A stretch of 60,971 bases of DNA. Origin: Bradyrhizobium sp. Ai1a-2. GTDB taxonomy: Bacteria; Pseudomonadota; Alphaproteobacteria; Rhizobiales; Xanthobacteraceae. The stretch covers positions 1 to 60,971 of the forward strand of contig NZ_AUEZ01000055.1 in NCBI RefSeq assembly GCF_000426245.1, read 5' to 3'. Positions 15,722 to 23,988 of this stretch are shown piece after piece. Position 1 is the first letter of the stretch, and the number at the start of each line of letters is the position of its first letter. The position numbers and the translations under genes are program-made. Under the pieces are notes generated by a model. It had not been told where the DNA came from. It saw only the letters and a list, made by a program, of their open reading frames with translations, and did not search any database.

Positions 15722-16237
15722 TCAAAGTTTGCGGCTGTCGTAGGCCCAATGGAGCAACGCCTGGCGTTGCCGCGGCCTGCACGTCAGATCGCCGGGCTCG
15801 CAACTGCGCTTGATCTGAGCGATATGTCGCCGGATCGCCTTCCAGCGCCTGATCTGCCGCGCATCCTCCGGTGGTATTCGACGGCCCATGTAATAGCGGC
15901 AATACCACTGAAACCATCCGCGCGGATCGTCGGGATGGATCCATCCTTTCTTTCGCCAGACCGAAAGAGGCTGACTCGCGTTGACGCCAAAGTAATTCAG
16001 CGAGCAGTCGCGCGCCGAGCGTGAAAGCCGGGCGCCCGCAAACCAGCTGGCCGGAAATTCCTTGCGGCAGTCCGTCATGTACTTGCCGCAGAATATGCCG
16101 AGTGCCAGCATCTGCTTCGGGGTAAGTTCGGGACGAAATTCCGGATCGAAATTGCGACCGACAGGCTCGGTGAGGACGTAGCGGTACCCACGCTGCATCT
16201 TGTCGTTGACTGCAACCTTTACAGGGCGTCGGCGCAT
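15722..16237 (-). CDS. Conserved hypothetical protein, basic and Trp/Tyr rich
   Basis: This 171-residue basic protein begins MRRRPVKVAV at ATG 16237. It contains a Trp/Tyr-rich segment KKGWIHPDDPRGWFQWYCRY, then MGRRIPPEDARQIRRWKAI, and ends CRPRQRQALLHWAYDSRKL. I recall close relatives as uncharacterised proteins in bradyrhizobia, with no assigned domain. Five cysteines are spread through it, two of them in CGKYMTDC and EPGDLTC contexts, which might bind metal, but no standard finger is visible. No signal peptide or membrane segment is seen. The longer open frame upstream to 16699 is antisense to the LysR gene and is not real. Confidence 0.7.
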   Translation of the reverse strand: MRRRPVKVAVNDKMQRGYRYVLTEPVGRNFDPEFRPELTPKQMLALGIFCGKYMTDCRKEFPASWFAGARLSRSARDCSLNYFGVNASQPLSVWRKKGWIHPDDPRGWFQWYCRYYMGRRIPPEDARQIRRWKAIRRHIAQIKRSCEPGDLTCRPRQRQALLHWAYDSRKL

Positions 16238-16356
16238 GATTGTAAGCCTGATGTCCTTTGCGGCCTTGGGAAGAGCGCTTGCGAGGGTGCCGTACTCGAC
16301 AAGCGCGGCGGACGGCGAAAGTTCACTGGACGGGCCCGTAACCCGGGCTACGAGGG

Positions 16357-17244
16357 CTAGCCGCGGAGCTTGGTGCGGTCTTCGCGGGCACTGGCGGTGA
16401 CGAAGGCGATCACGGCGCGCACGGCGGGCAGCTCGACCAGGTCGGGATGCGCGAGCAGCCAGAGATCGGAGACGCTGGCGAGCTTCTGCGGCGCGACCCG
16501 CACCAGATCCGGGTAGCTTTCCGCGACAAAGCACGATAGCGCCGAGATGCCGAGCCCGGCGCGCGCGGCGGCCAGCATGTCGCCTTGCGACGAGCAGCGC
16601 ATCACGACCGTTCCCTGCCGCGTGATGACATCGCTCCAGCGTGCCAGGTGCGCGTTCGACGCCTGGTCGGCAAAACCGATGACGCTGTGCCCGCGCCATT
16701 CGTCGCGCCGCTCTGGCAGCTTGCGCTGCGCGGCATAGTCGCGCGAGGCGTAGAACCCGGTGCCGAGCCGGCCTATTCTGCGGCCGATCAGGTTCTCCTC
16801 GCCGGCGTCGACCGGCCGCAGCACGACATCGGCCTCGCGGCGGCGCACGCTCGCCGGAAACGGATGGGTGATGACCTCGAGCTGGATATGGTCGTGATCG
16901 CGCAGGAACGGCCCGAGCCGCGGCATCAGCCAGTGCGCCGCCAGCGTCGCGCCGATCGACAGCTTCACGACGCCTCTGGCCTGCTCGCCGGTTGCGGAAG
17001 CCGCGGCCTCGGCGCGCAGCGCCGCGGCCGCCATGGCTTCGGCATGCTCGCGAAACTTGCGCCCCTGGGAGGTCAGCGACAATCCATCATTGGATCGCGC
17101 GAACAGGCGGGTGCCGAGCTGCTTCTCCAGCGCTGCGATCTTGCGGCCGACGGTCGGATGGCTCGCGCGCAGGCGGCGCCCGGCAGCGGCGAAACTCCTG
17201 GTCTCCGCCACGGCGACAAAGGTCTTGCACAGGTCCCAATCCAT
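16357..17244 (-). CDS. LysR-family transcriptional regulator
   Basis: This 295-residue regulator begins MDWDLCKTFVAVAETRSF and has the family helix-turn-helix (AAGRRLRASHPTVGRKIAALE, about residues 19-39), the linker LFARSNDGLSLTSQGR, and a C-terminal co-inducer domain. The subtype with VGRKIAALE is close to regulators that control adjacent divergent metabolic genes. It is divergent from the nitronate monooxygenase gene, with a 14-bp palindrome between them, so it probably controls that gene and itself. Start ATG 17244 is chosen over a 9-residue extension. Confidence 0.9.
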   Translation of the reverse strand: MDWDLCKTFVAVAETRSFAAAGRRLRASHPTVGRKIAALEKQLGTRLFARSNDGLSLTSQGRKFREHAEAMAAAALRAEAAASATGEQARGVVKLSIGATLAAHWLMPRLGPFLRDHDHIQLEVITHPFPASVRRREADVVLRPVDAGEENLIGRRIGRLGTGFYASRDYAAQRKLPERRDEWRGHSVIGFADQASNAHLARWSDVITRQGTVVMRCSSQGDMLAAARAGLGISALSCFVAESYPDLVRVAPQKLASVSDLWLLAHPDLVELPAVRAVIAFVTASAREDRTKLRG

Positions 17245-17287
17245 CCGGCGGCCTCGCGATAGCCTGTTCATTCCTGCTGAAATGACT

Positions 17288-17301
17288 GTTCAATATTGAA
17301 C
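17288..17301. promoter_or_regulatory. 14-bp perfect palindrome, likely LysR operator
   Basis: GTTCAATATTGAAC is exactly self-complementary. It lies 44 bp upstream of the LysR start and 76 bp upstream of the nitronate monooxygenase start, in the 132-bp divergent gap. An AT-centred dyad of this form fits a LysR recognition site. Binding is inferred. Confidence 0.6.
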
Positions 17302-17376
17302 GGCACCATCGCTTCGTCCAGCCCTATATTGACAGCGTCAAGATCAAGATGCCGCAGGCACCGGAGGACCCAGGAA

Positions 17377-18351
17377 ATGACGCTGCCCGCTTTTCTCGCC
17401 AACAGTCTCGAATTGCCGGTGGTCGGCTCGCCACTGTTCATCGTGTCAGGGCCCGATCTCGTGATCGCCCAGTGCAAGGCCGGCATCGTCGGCTCGTTTC
17501 CGGCGCTGAACGCCAGACCCGCCGGGAAGCTCGACGAATGGCTGACGCAGATCGAGGACGAGCTCGGTGAATACAAGGCGCAACATCCGGACAAGAAGGT
17601 CGCGCCTTACGCGGTCAACCAGATCTGCCACGCCTCCAACGACCGGCTGATGCGGGACATGGAAACCTGCGTAAAGCACAAGGTGCCTGTCATCATCACC
17701 TCGCTGCGGCCGCCGTCGGAAATCGTCGAAGCCGCGCATTCCTATGGCGGCGTGGTGTTTCACGACGTCATCAACGTCAAGCATGCACGGAAAGCCGCCG
17801 AGCAGGGCGTCGACGGCCTGATCCTGGTCTGCGCCGGAGCCGGCGGGCATGCCGGCACGCTGTCGCCGTTCGCGCTGGTGCGCGAGGTCAAGCAATGGTT
17901 CAAGGGCACCATCCTGCTGTCGGGCGCCATCTCCGACGGCTGGAGCATCGCCTCCGCGCTCGCACTCGGCGCCGACCTCGCCTACATGGGCACCCGTTTC
18001 ATCGCCACCCAAGAGGCCAACGCCGATCCGCGCTACAAGCAGGCGCTGACCGAGCATGCCGCCCACGACATCGTCTATTCGAACCTCTTCACCGGCGTGC
18101 ACGGCAACTACCTCGGACCGTCGATCGCGGCGGCCGGTCTCGATCCAAACAATCTGCCTGTCGCCGACAAGTCGAAGATGAACTTCGGCTCCGGCGGCAA
18201 CATGAAAGCCAAGGCGTGGCGCGACATCTGGGGTTCGGGCCAGGGCATCGGCCAGATCGCGGATGCGCCGCCGGTCGCCGAACTGGTGGCGCGGCTCAAG
18301 GCGGAATTCGGCGAAGCGAGCGGTGATTTCCTGAGACGCGCGAGCGCGTGA
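17377..18351 (+). CDS. Nitronate monooxygenase (2-nitropropane dioxygenase family)
   Basis: This FMN enzyme of 324 residues oxidises alkyl nitronates such as propionate 3-nitronate to carbonyl compounds and nitrite. The TIM-barrel signatures are GSPLFIVSGPDLVIAQCKAG at the N-terminus, AVNQICHASNDR, and the FMN-phosphate segment CAGAGGHAGTLSPF with the conserved GHAG. The C-terminal part GTRFIATQEANADPRYKQAL is also typical. The start ATG 17377 (MTLPAFLANSLELPVV) is preceded by AGGA. It is divergent from a LysR gene and followed by a hairpin at 18357, so it is probably a single-gene transcript. Some family members act on other flavin-dependent substrates. Confidence 0.87.
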   Translation: MTLPAFLANSLELPVVGSPLFIVSGPDLVIAQCKAGIVGSFPALNARPAGKLDEWLTQIEDELGEYKAQHPDKKVAPYAVNQICHASNDRLMRDMETCVKHKVPVIITSLRPPSEIVEAAHSYGGVVFHDVINVKHARKAAEQGVDGLILVCAGAGGHAGTLSPFALVREVKQWFKGTILLSGAISDGWSIASALALGADLAYMGTRFIATQEANADPRYKQALTEHAAHDIVYSNLFTGVHGNYLGPSIAAAGLDPNNLPVADKSKMNFGSGGNMKAKAWRDIWGSGQGIGQIADAPPVAELVARLKAEFGEASGDFLRRASA

Positions 18352-18356
18352 TTTCA

Positions 18357-18382
18357 CCTCTCCCCGTAAGAACGGGGAGAGG
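18357..18382. terminator. CCTCTCCCCGT hairpin after nitronate monooxygenase
   Basis: CCTCTCCCCGT (18357-18367) and ACGGGGAGAGG (18372-18382) make an 11-bp perfect stem with a 4-base loop, 5 bp after the stop. No T-run follows, so it may be a repeat-derived structure rather than a strong intrinsic terminator. Confidence 0.5.
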
Positions 18383-18445
18383 GAGAAGTGGCACCAGCCG
18401 CTCCAAAATCAACAAGACACTCTATTGATCATCGGGAGAGAGACC

Positions 18446-19627
18446 ATGAAGCTGCGGCACACACTCGCCGTCCTGTTTACGCTGGGTGCGATCACGACGG
18501 CCTTCGCCGATGACAAGGAAGATATCCGCATCGGCCAGACCCTGCCCTATAGCGGACCGCTGTCGGGCTTCGGTACCATCGGACGGACGCAGGAAGCCTT
18601 TTTTGCCAAGGTCAATGCCGAAGGCGGCATCGATGGCCACAAGGTGAAGTTCATCACGCTGGACGACGCCTATTCGCCGCCCAAGACGGTCGAGCAGACC
18701 CGCAAGCTGGTCGAGCAGGAAGAGGTGCAGATGATGTTCGGCTCGCTCGGCACTGCGACCAACAGCGCCGTGCACCGCTATCTCAACGGCAAGAAGGTCC
18801 CGCAACTGTTCCTTTTGAGCGGCGCGACCAAATGGGCCGACCCGAAGAACTTCCCCTGGACCATGCCCGGCATGGCCGCCTACGAATCCGAGGGCGTGGT
18901 CTATGCCAAATATGTGCTGCAGGCCAAGCCCGACGCCAGGATCGCGATCCTCTCCCAGAACGACGATTTCGGCCGCGACTATGTCGCCGGCTTCAAGCGC
19001 GCGCTCGGCCCCAAGGCCGCCAGCATGATCGTCGCGGAAGCGAGCTACGAGACCAGCGCGCCGACCATCAGCTCGCAATTGGCAACATTGAAGGCCTCAG
19101 GCGCCAACGTGCTGTTCGCCGTGGTGCTCGGGAAATTCACCTCGCAGTCGATCAAGGGCGTAGCAGAGCTGGGCTGGAAGCCCGAGCTGTTCTTCGTGCC
19201 GACCTCGGCTTCCTCGATCTCGTTCCTGGAGCCGGCGGGACTGGAGAATGCGGTCGGCCTGATCTCTTCGAGCAATCAAAAGGATACGATGGACGTGCAG
19301 TGGGCCGATGACGCAGGCGTGAAAGAATATCTTGCGTTCATGAAGCAATATCTGCCGAATGCCGACCTGAACAATTCGAACTACGCCGCCGGCTATCACT
19401 ATGCGACGCTTCTGATGACTGCGCTCAGGGCATGCAAGGATGATTTCAGCCGCGAGAACGTCCTGCGCCAGGCGACCTCGCTCCGCGAGGTCAAGCTGCC
19501 GCTATTGTTGCCGGGCGTGACGGTATCGACCGGTCCGGATGATTATCTGCCGTTCCAGCAGTTGCAGTTGCGGCGCTTCAACGGCAAAAGCTGGGTAAGC
19601 TTCGGCGAGATCCTGGATGACCGCTGA
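18446..19627 (+). CDS. ABC transporter substrate-binding protein, branched-chain amino acid (Leu/Ile/Val) type
   Basis: This 393-residue periplasmic binding protein has a cleavable signal peptide (MKLRHTLAVLFTLGAITTAFA) followed directly by IRIGQTLPYSGPLSGFG, the standard opening of the LivJ/LivK-like type I fold. GGIDGHKVKFITLDDAYSP and the later YETSAPTISSQLATLKASGA are family segments. The start ATG 18446 follows GGGAGAGAG. No permease or ATPase genes accompany it; the next gene is an acyl-CoA synthetase, which suggests an aromatic or carboxylic acid ligand to be taken up and activated. It must borrow a transporter from elsewhere. Confidence 0.9.
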   Translation: MKLRHTLAVLFTLGAITTAFADDKEDIRIGQTLPYSGPLSGFGTIGRTQEAFFAKVNAEGGIDGHKVKFITLDDAYSPPKTVEQTRKLVEQEEVQMMFGSLGTATNSAVHRYLNGKKVPQLFLLSGATKWADPKNFPWTMPGMAAYESEGVVYAKYVLQAKPDARIAILSQNDDFGRDYVAGFKRALGPKAASMIVAEASYETSAPTISSQLATLKASGANVLFAVVLGKFTSQSIKGVAELGWKPELFFVPTSASSISFLEPAGLENAVGLISSSNQKDTMDVQWADDAGVKEYLAFMKQYLPNADLNNSNYAAGYHYATLLMTALRACKDDFSRENVLRQATSLREVKLPLLLPGVTVSTGPDDYLPFQQLQLRRFNGKSWVSFGEILDDR

Positions 19628-19658
19628 GCATGATGACGGAAACGATCGGGAGCGCGAG

Positions 19659-21185
19659 ATGATCGTCAGCGGTGAACGCCGGATCGGCTATGGCGAGATC
19701 AACGAGCGCATCGCCCGCGCGGCATCCGGGTTGCGTGCGCTTGGCGTGCGCGATCGCCAGCCGGTCGCGATGATGCTGCGCAACGACTTCGCGCTGTTCG
19801 AGGCGGTGGCCGCCTCCGCCGCGCTCGGCAGCCCGACCGTACCGATCAACTGGCACCTCAAGGCCGAGGAAGTCACCTACATCCTCGCCGACAGCGGTGC
19901 TGATGTCCTGATCTGTCACGCCGATCTGTTGCCGCAGATACGCGATGGGCTGCCCGCCGGGCTCAAGCTTCTGGTCGTGGCGACGCCACCCGAGATCGCC
20001 GCGGCCTACGGTGTGCCGCCTGAACTGACGCAGGTGCCCGACGGCCTGACCGACTGGGACCTCTGGCGCGACACGCATGCGCCCTTGACCGATGCCCCGA
20101 TCGGCGCTGCGGCGATGTTCTACACCTCGGGCACCACGGGCCAGCCCAAGGGCGTGCGGCGCAAGCCGATGCCGCCCGAACTGCAGGCCGCGGCAGTCCG
20201 CGTCGCCACGATCGCCTACGGCATCAAGCCGAACGACAACCAGGTCGTCCTGATGAATGGGCCGATGTATCATTCGGCGCCGCACAGCTACGGCATGCTG
20301 GCGTTCCGCTGCGGCTGCACCATTGTGCTCGAGCCGCGCTTCGATCCCGAGGATCTGCTGCAGCTTACCGAGCGCTACCGCGTCACCCACATGCACATGG
20401 TGCCGACGATGTTCGTGCGGCTGCTGCGGCTGCCGGAGGAAACGAGACGGCGCTACGACGTCTCCTCGCTGCGCTTCATCATTCATGGCGCCGCACCCTG
20501 TCCGCAGGATGTGAAGCGCGCGATGATCGACTGGTGGGGACTGGTGATAAACGAATACCTGGGCTCCACCGAGACCGGGATTCCGGTCTGGCATTCGGCG
20601 GCGGAGGCGCTCGCAAAGCCCGGCACCGTCGGCCGCGTGATCGAGGGCGGCATCGTGAAGATCTTCCGCCCCGACGGGACGGAATGCGACGTCAACGAGC
20701 CCGGCGAGATCTTCATGCGGCAGACGACGATCCCGGATTTCGACTATCAGGGCAATGCCAAGGCGCGCGCCGAGGCCGGGCGTGAGGGCCTCGTCAGCGT
20801 CGGCGACGTCGGCTATCTCGATGCGGACGGCTATCTGTTCCTGTGCGACCGCAAGCGCGACATGGTGATCTCGGGCGGCGTCAACATCTATCCCGCCGAG
20901 ATCGAGAACGCGCTGATCGGCATGGAAGGCGTGCGCGACTGCGCGGTGTTCGGCGTCGCTGACGACGAATATGGCGAGCGGCTGTTCGCCTGCATCGAGC
21001 CTGAGCCGGGCGCGACGCTGTCGGTCGCCGCCGTGCAGGATTTTCTGCGCAGCAAGCTTGCTAACTTCAAGGTGCCCAAGGACATCCAGTTCGTGGACGC
21101 GCTGCCGCGCGAGGCCACCGGCAAGATATTCAAGCGCAAGCTGCGCGATCTGCATCGCGAAGGCACGCTGCGCGCAGCCGTGTGA
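19659..21185 (+). CDS. AMP-dependent acyl-CoA synthetase/ligase
   Basis: This protein of about 508 residues belongs to the adenylate-forming superfamily and should activate a carboxylic acid to its CoA thioester. The phosphate-binding motif FYTSGTTGQPKGV, the NEYLGSTETG motif, GDVGYLDADGYLFLCDRKRDM and the C-terminal catalytic lysine region PREATGKIFKRKL are all present. I prefer ATG 19659 because GGGAG lies at the right spacing; ATG 19617 overlapping the upstream stop is the alternative. It is 31 bp behind the solute-binding protein and presumably co-transcribed with it. The substrate is unknown. Confidence 0.88.
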   Translation: MIVSGERRIGYGEINERIARAASGLRALGVRDRQPVAMMLRNDFALFEAVAASAALGSPTVPINWHLKAEEVTYILADSGADVLICHADLLPQIRDGLPAGLKLLVVATPPEIAAAYGVPPELTQVPDGLTDWDLWRDTHAPLTDAPIGAAAMFYTSGTTGQPKGVRRKPMPPELQAAAVRVATIAYGIKPNDNQVVLMNGPMYHSAPHSYGMLAFRCGCTIVLEPRFDPEDLLQLTERYRVTHMHMVPTMFVRLLRLPEETRRRYDVSSLRFIIHGAAPCPQDVKRAMIDWWGLVINEYLGSTETGIPVWHSAAEALAKPGTVGRVIEGGIVKIFRPDGTECDVNEPGEIFMRQTTIPDFDYQGNAKARAEAGREGLVSVGDVGYLDADGYLFLCDRKRDMVISGGVNIYPAEIENALIGMEGVRDCAVFGVADDEYGERLFACIEPEPGATLSVAAVQDFLRSKLANFKVPKDIQFVDALPREATGKIFKRKLRDLHREGTLRAAV

Positions 21186-21303
21186 CACGGCCGGGACAAA
21201 GGCGCTCTCACGCCTTTTCACGTGTGCGTTAGGAACGGCTTCGTCGCCCTTTCGCGGCCTCGGTCTGCGCCCAACTTTGCGGCATTGTTTACTGCATTGC
21301 TGG

Positions 21304-21375
21304 GCAAGATCCGGAAAAGTGGATACCGGTTTTCCCCCGCGACAAACGCGAAGCGTTTGCGCGGAGATCATGCCC
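21304..21375. repeat. Palindromic repeat, GCATGATCCGGAAAAGTGG family
   Basis: This copy reads AAGATCCGGAAAAGTGGATACCGG, then a CGCGACAAACGCG / AAGCGTTTGCGCG pair, and ends GGAGATCATGC. Related copies are at 25065, 47774 and 54151. It lies 18 bp upstream of the AraC gene start and so may contribute to its leader. Confidence 0.75.
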
Positions 21376-21393
21376 AAATAAGCAAGACGGAGC

Positions 21394-22263
21394 GTGATCG
21401 GGGTGACGAAGTTCGGTCAGGTGCGTTGGGCTCAGAGGGATGGCAGGCCGCCGACGATGTCCCAAGCGGACGGTCCGGCGGGCGAAAGCGGTATCCGTGT
21501 ATTCCGAGCGCTATTCGACGGTGGAGCGCATTTCAGCGCCACCACGGAGCAGCATTTCGTCTTCTTTCAGATGTCACCTCATTTGTGGCTCGATTGCCGA
21601 ATGGCCGGACGGCGGCTGCAGCACGAGACGGCCCAGGGCGCGCTCGCGATCTGTCCGGCCGGCGTGGACTCTTCCGCCGATGCCGAGGGCACGGCCGATA
21701 TGCTGCTGATCGCCGTCAAGCCGACCCAGCTTGTGCTTGCCGCCGCGGAAGATTCTGCGCTCGAAGCGGAGCTTCCGGAGCGGCTGTCGGGATATGATCA
21801 GACGCTTCAGCAGGTCGCGCAGTCACTGGCCGCTGAGAGCGCCCAAGGCTATCCGAATGGCCCGCTGTTCTGGAGCGAAGCCGCCAGCCGCTTCATCGGC
21901 CGCCTGGTGTCCAACTATACGTCGACGCCCCGAAGCCCCCTTCGCGGCCGGCTCGGTCGAGGCGCGCTGCAGCGGATCAGAGACTATGTGCTCACCAACC
22001 TCGCCGAGCCGATCGAGGTCGCCGATCTGGCCGCACTCGACGGCCGCAGCTCGTTCCATTTTACGCGCGTATTCACCCGGTCGGTCGGCGTGACGCCGTA
22101 TCGCTACGTCGTCCATCTCCGCCTGCAGGCGGCGGCACGGCATATGCGCGAGGGACGAATGGGCCTCGCCGAGATCGCAGCCGACACTGGATTTGCGGAT
22201 CAGAGCCATTTGTCGCGATGGGTCCGACGCGTCTACGGCGTCGCGCCCTCCGAATTCGCCTAA
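21394..22263 (+). CDS. AraC-family transcriptional regulator
   Basis: This protein of about 289 residues has an N-terminal ligand domain without a recognisable family and a C-terminal pair of helix-turn-helices: IEVADLAALDGRSSFHFTRVF followed by GVTPYRYVVHLRLQAA, then LAEIAADTGFADQSHLSRWVRRVYGVAP. That ending is the AraC/XylS signature. The start is uncertain: GTG 21394 after GACGGAGC, or GTG 21403. It probably controls the downstream flavoprotein gene at 22372, which is transcribed in the same direction with a 108-bp gap. Confidence 0.87.
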   Translation: MIGVTKFGQVRWAQRDGRPPTMSQADGPAGESGIRVFRALFDGGAHFSATTEQHFVFFQMSPHLWLDCRMAGRRLQHETAQGALAICPAGVDSSADAEGTADMLLIAVKPTQLVLAAAEDSALEAELPERLSGYDQTLQQVAQSLAAESAQGYPNGPLFWSEAASRFIGRLVSNYTSTPRSPLRGRLGRGALQRIRDYVLTNLAEPIEVADLAALDGRSSFHFTRVFTRSVGVTPYRYVVHLRLQAAARHMREGRMGLAEIAADTGFADQSHLSRWVRRVYGVAPSEFA

Positions 22264-22371
22264 GTACGGAGCAAAACCGCAGGAATCTTCACGAACGCAG
22301 GGCCCGCTTCTCCGTAAATCGACAGACAACGCCGAGCATCTCGCTCGCGTCGATCACAGGAGAGTGAAGCC

Positions 22372-23733
22372 ATGTCTGACACGATCGATGCCGCCTGTCG
22401 CGGCCTGAGCGAGGACTTGCTTGGACTGGTGTCATTGCCTGGCGATGGTCGCTATGCGGCGGCGACCAGCATCTGGGCCAAGCAGGTCGGCGTCACGCCC
22501 GGCGCGGTCGTGCATTGCCGAACCGCCAGGGACGTTCAGGATGCGATTCGCGCCGCGCGCGAGCGCGAGCTGCCATTGTCGGTTCGCGGCGGCGGCCATG
22601 ACTGGGCGGGCCGTGCGCTCTGCGACGGACTCGTGATCGACTTGAGCGGCATGCGCAGCGTCGTGCTGAGCCCCGACCGCAGCAGCGCCACGATTGGAGG
22701 CGGAGCCCGCGCCGCCGATGTCGTTGCTGTCACCGATCCGCACGGGCTGGCGGTGGTGGCAGGATCGGTTTCGAGCGTCGGCATCGCGGGGCTCACGCTC
22801 GGCGGCGGCTATGGTCCGCTGATCGGACGCTTCGGACTGGCGATCGACAACATGCTCGCCGCCGAAGTCGTGCTGGCCGATGGCCGCATCGTGCATGCCG
22901 ACAGCGAGACCAACCCCGATCTGTTCTGGGCGCTGTGCGGCGGCGGCGGTAATTTCGGCGTGGTGACGGCGATGCGACATCGCGTCCATGAACTGCCGAG
23001 CGTTCATTCCGGCATGCTCGTCTACCCCTTTTCCGAGGCCCACGGCGTGCTGGAGCGGTGCAGCGCACTGATGGCGGAGGCAGCGGACGAATTGACGGTG
23101 CAGCACACGCTTATGGCCGATCCAAGCGGCGCGATGCTGGTCCTGGTCGTTCCAACCTGGAGTGGCCGGCCCGAAGAGGGCGAAGCAAGGCTTCGGCCAT
23201 TTACCCGACTGGGAACGCTGCTCGCGGGCGGAATCGAACGGAAATCCTATGGGGCTCTGCTCGGCATGTTCGATCCCTACATCGCCAACGGATTGCAGAC
23301 AGTGATGGATAGTTGCTGGCTGCCGTCGCTCGACCGCAACGCCATCGACGCGTTCGTCTATGCGATGGAAAACACCGTCTCGCCGGGCTGCGCGATCATC
23401 ACCCACGAATTCCGCGGCGCTGCGTCAAGTGTCACCGAGGCCGCGACGGCCTTCGGACTGCGCCGCGATCATCTGCTGGTCGAAATCCTGGCAAGCTTCC
23501 CGGATCAATCCGACGCCGGCGACATGCCACGGCACCGGAACTGGATGCACGCCACGCGCGAGGCCTTCGCCGCCGCACTGCCCGGCGGTTACCCGAACTT
23601 TCTCGGCAAGGATGAGCTCGATCGCGCAAGACAGAGCTACGGCGGCAACGCCGGGCGGCTGATGGAGATCAAGCACCGCTACGATCCCGACAACGTTTTC
23701 TCTTCCGCCATTCCGCTGCCGCGTTCCGCTTGA
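22372..23733 (+). CDS. FAD-binding oxidoreductase, berberine-bridge enzyme type
   Basis: This 453-residue flavoprotein of the PCMH/VAO fold oxidises an unknown alcohol, sugar or alkaloid-like substrate. The FAD domain shows LPLSVRGGGHDWAGRAL, GGGARAADVV and GIAGLTLGGGYGPLIGRFG. The histidine in RGGGHDW matches the usual 8-alpha-histidyl attachment residue. The second attachment cysteine of bicovalent members is not visible in the GRFGLAIDN region. The C-terminal BBE segment ends YDPDNVFSSAIPLP. Start ATG 22372 follows AGGAGAGTGAAGCC. It lies between an AraC gene and DUF2855. Confidence 0.88.
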   Translation: MSDTIDAACRGLSEDLLGLVSLPGDGRYAAATSIWAKQVGVTPGAVVHCRTARDVQDAIRAARERELPLSVRGGGHDWAGRALCDGLVIDLSGMRSVVLSPDRSSATIGGGARAADVVAVTDPHGLAVVAGSVSSVGIAGLTLGGGYGPLIGRFGLAIDNMLAAEVVLADGRIVHADSETNPDLFWALCGGGGNFGVVTAMRHRVHELPSVHSGMLVYPFSEAHGVLERCSALMAEAADELTVQHTLMADPSGAMLVLVVPTWSGRPEEGEARLRPFTRLGTLLAGGIERKSYGALLGMFDPYIANGLQTVMDSCWLPSLDRNAIDAFVYAMENTVSPGCAIITHEFRGAASSVTEAATAFGLRRDHLLVEILASFPDQSDAGDMPRHRNWMHATREAFAAALPGGYPNFLGKDELDRARQSYGGNAGRLMEIKHRYDPDNVFSSAIPLPRSA

Positions 23734-23736
23734 GCA

Positions 23737-23988
23737 TTGAGGATACGCATGCTGATTCATGTTGTTAGTACTGCGGTCGTGTTCATGCTGACTGCTCTCG
23801 GGGTGAAGAGGGCAGCTCCGCGTCTGCCTCGGCCTCGCGCCCACAATTTCAAGCGGCTGGTCAGGCCGACACCCGCCTCATCCGAGCAGCCGGAAGCGAA
23901 CAGCGTTTTAAACTATGTTGCTGTTGCAAAACCTCCATCGCCCGACGCAAAGATGGCGGCACGTCACGAGCCGGAGCCGCCGCCATGA
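23737..23988 (+). CDS. Possible small protein, uncertain
   Basis: This open frame of up to 83 codons (or starting at ATG 23749) begins just after the flavoprotein stop and overlaps the next gene by the four bases ATGA, as in translationally coupled genes. The predicted product has a hydrophobic N-terminus (MLIHVVSTAVVFMLTALG) and a basic, proline-rich remainder with no known domain. Codon use is ordinary. It may be a real small secreted or membrane protein, or merely the leader of the DUF2855 gene. Confidence 0.3.
   Translation: MRIRMLIHVVSTAVVFMLTALGVKRAAPRLPRPRAHNFKRLVRPTPASSEQPEANSVLNYVAVAKPPSPDAKMAARHEPEPPP

Noticed and set aside
16238..16699. N-terminal extension of the hypothetical protein at 15722
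   Set aside because: It lies antisense to the LysR gene and its composition is Arg/Ala-rich without pattern.
19578..21377. 599-codon minus-strand frame opposite the acyl-CoA synthetase
   Set aside because: Antisense shadow with no recognisable domain.
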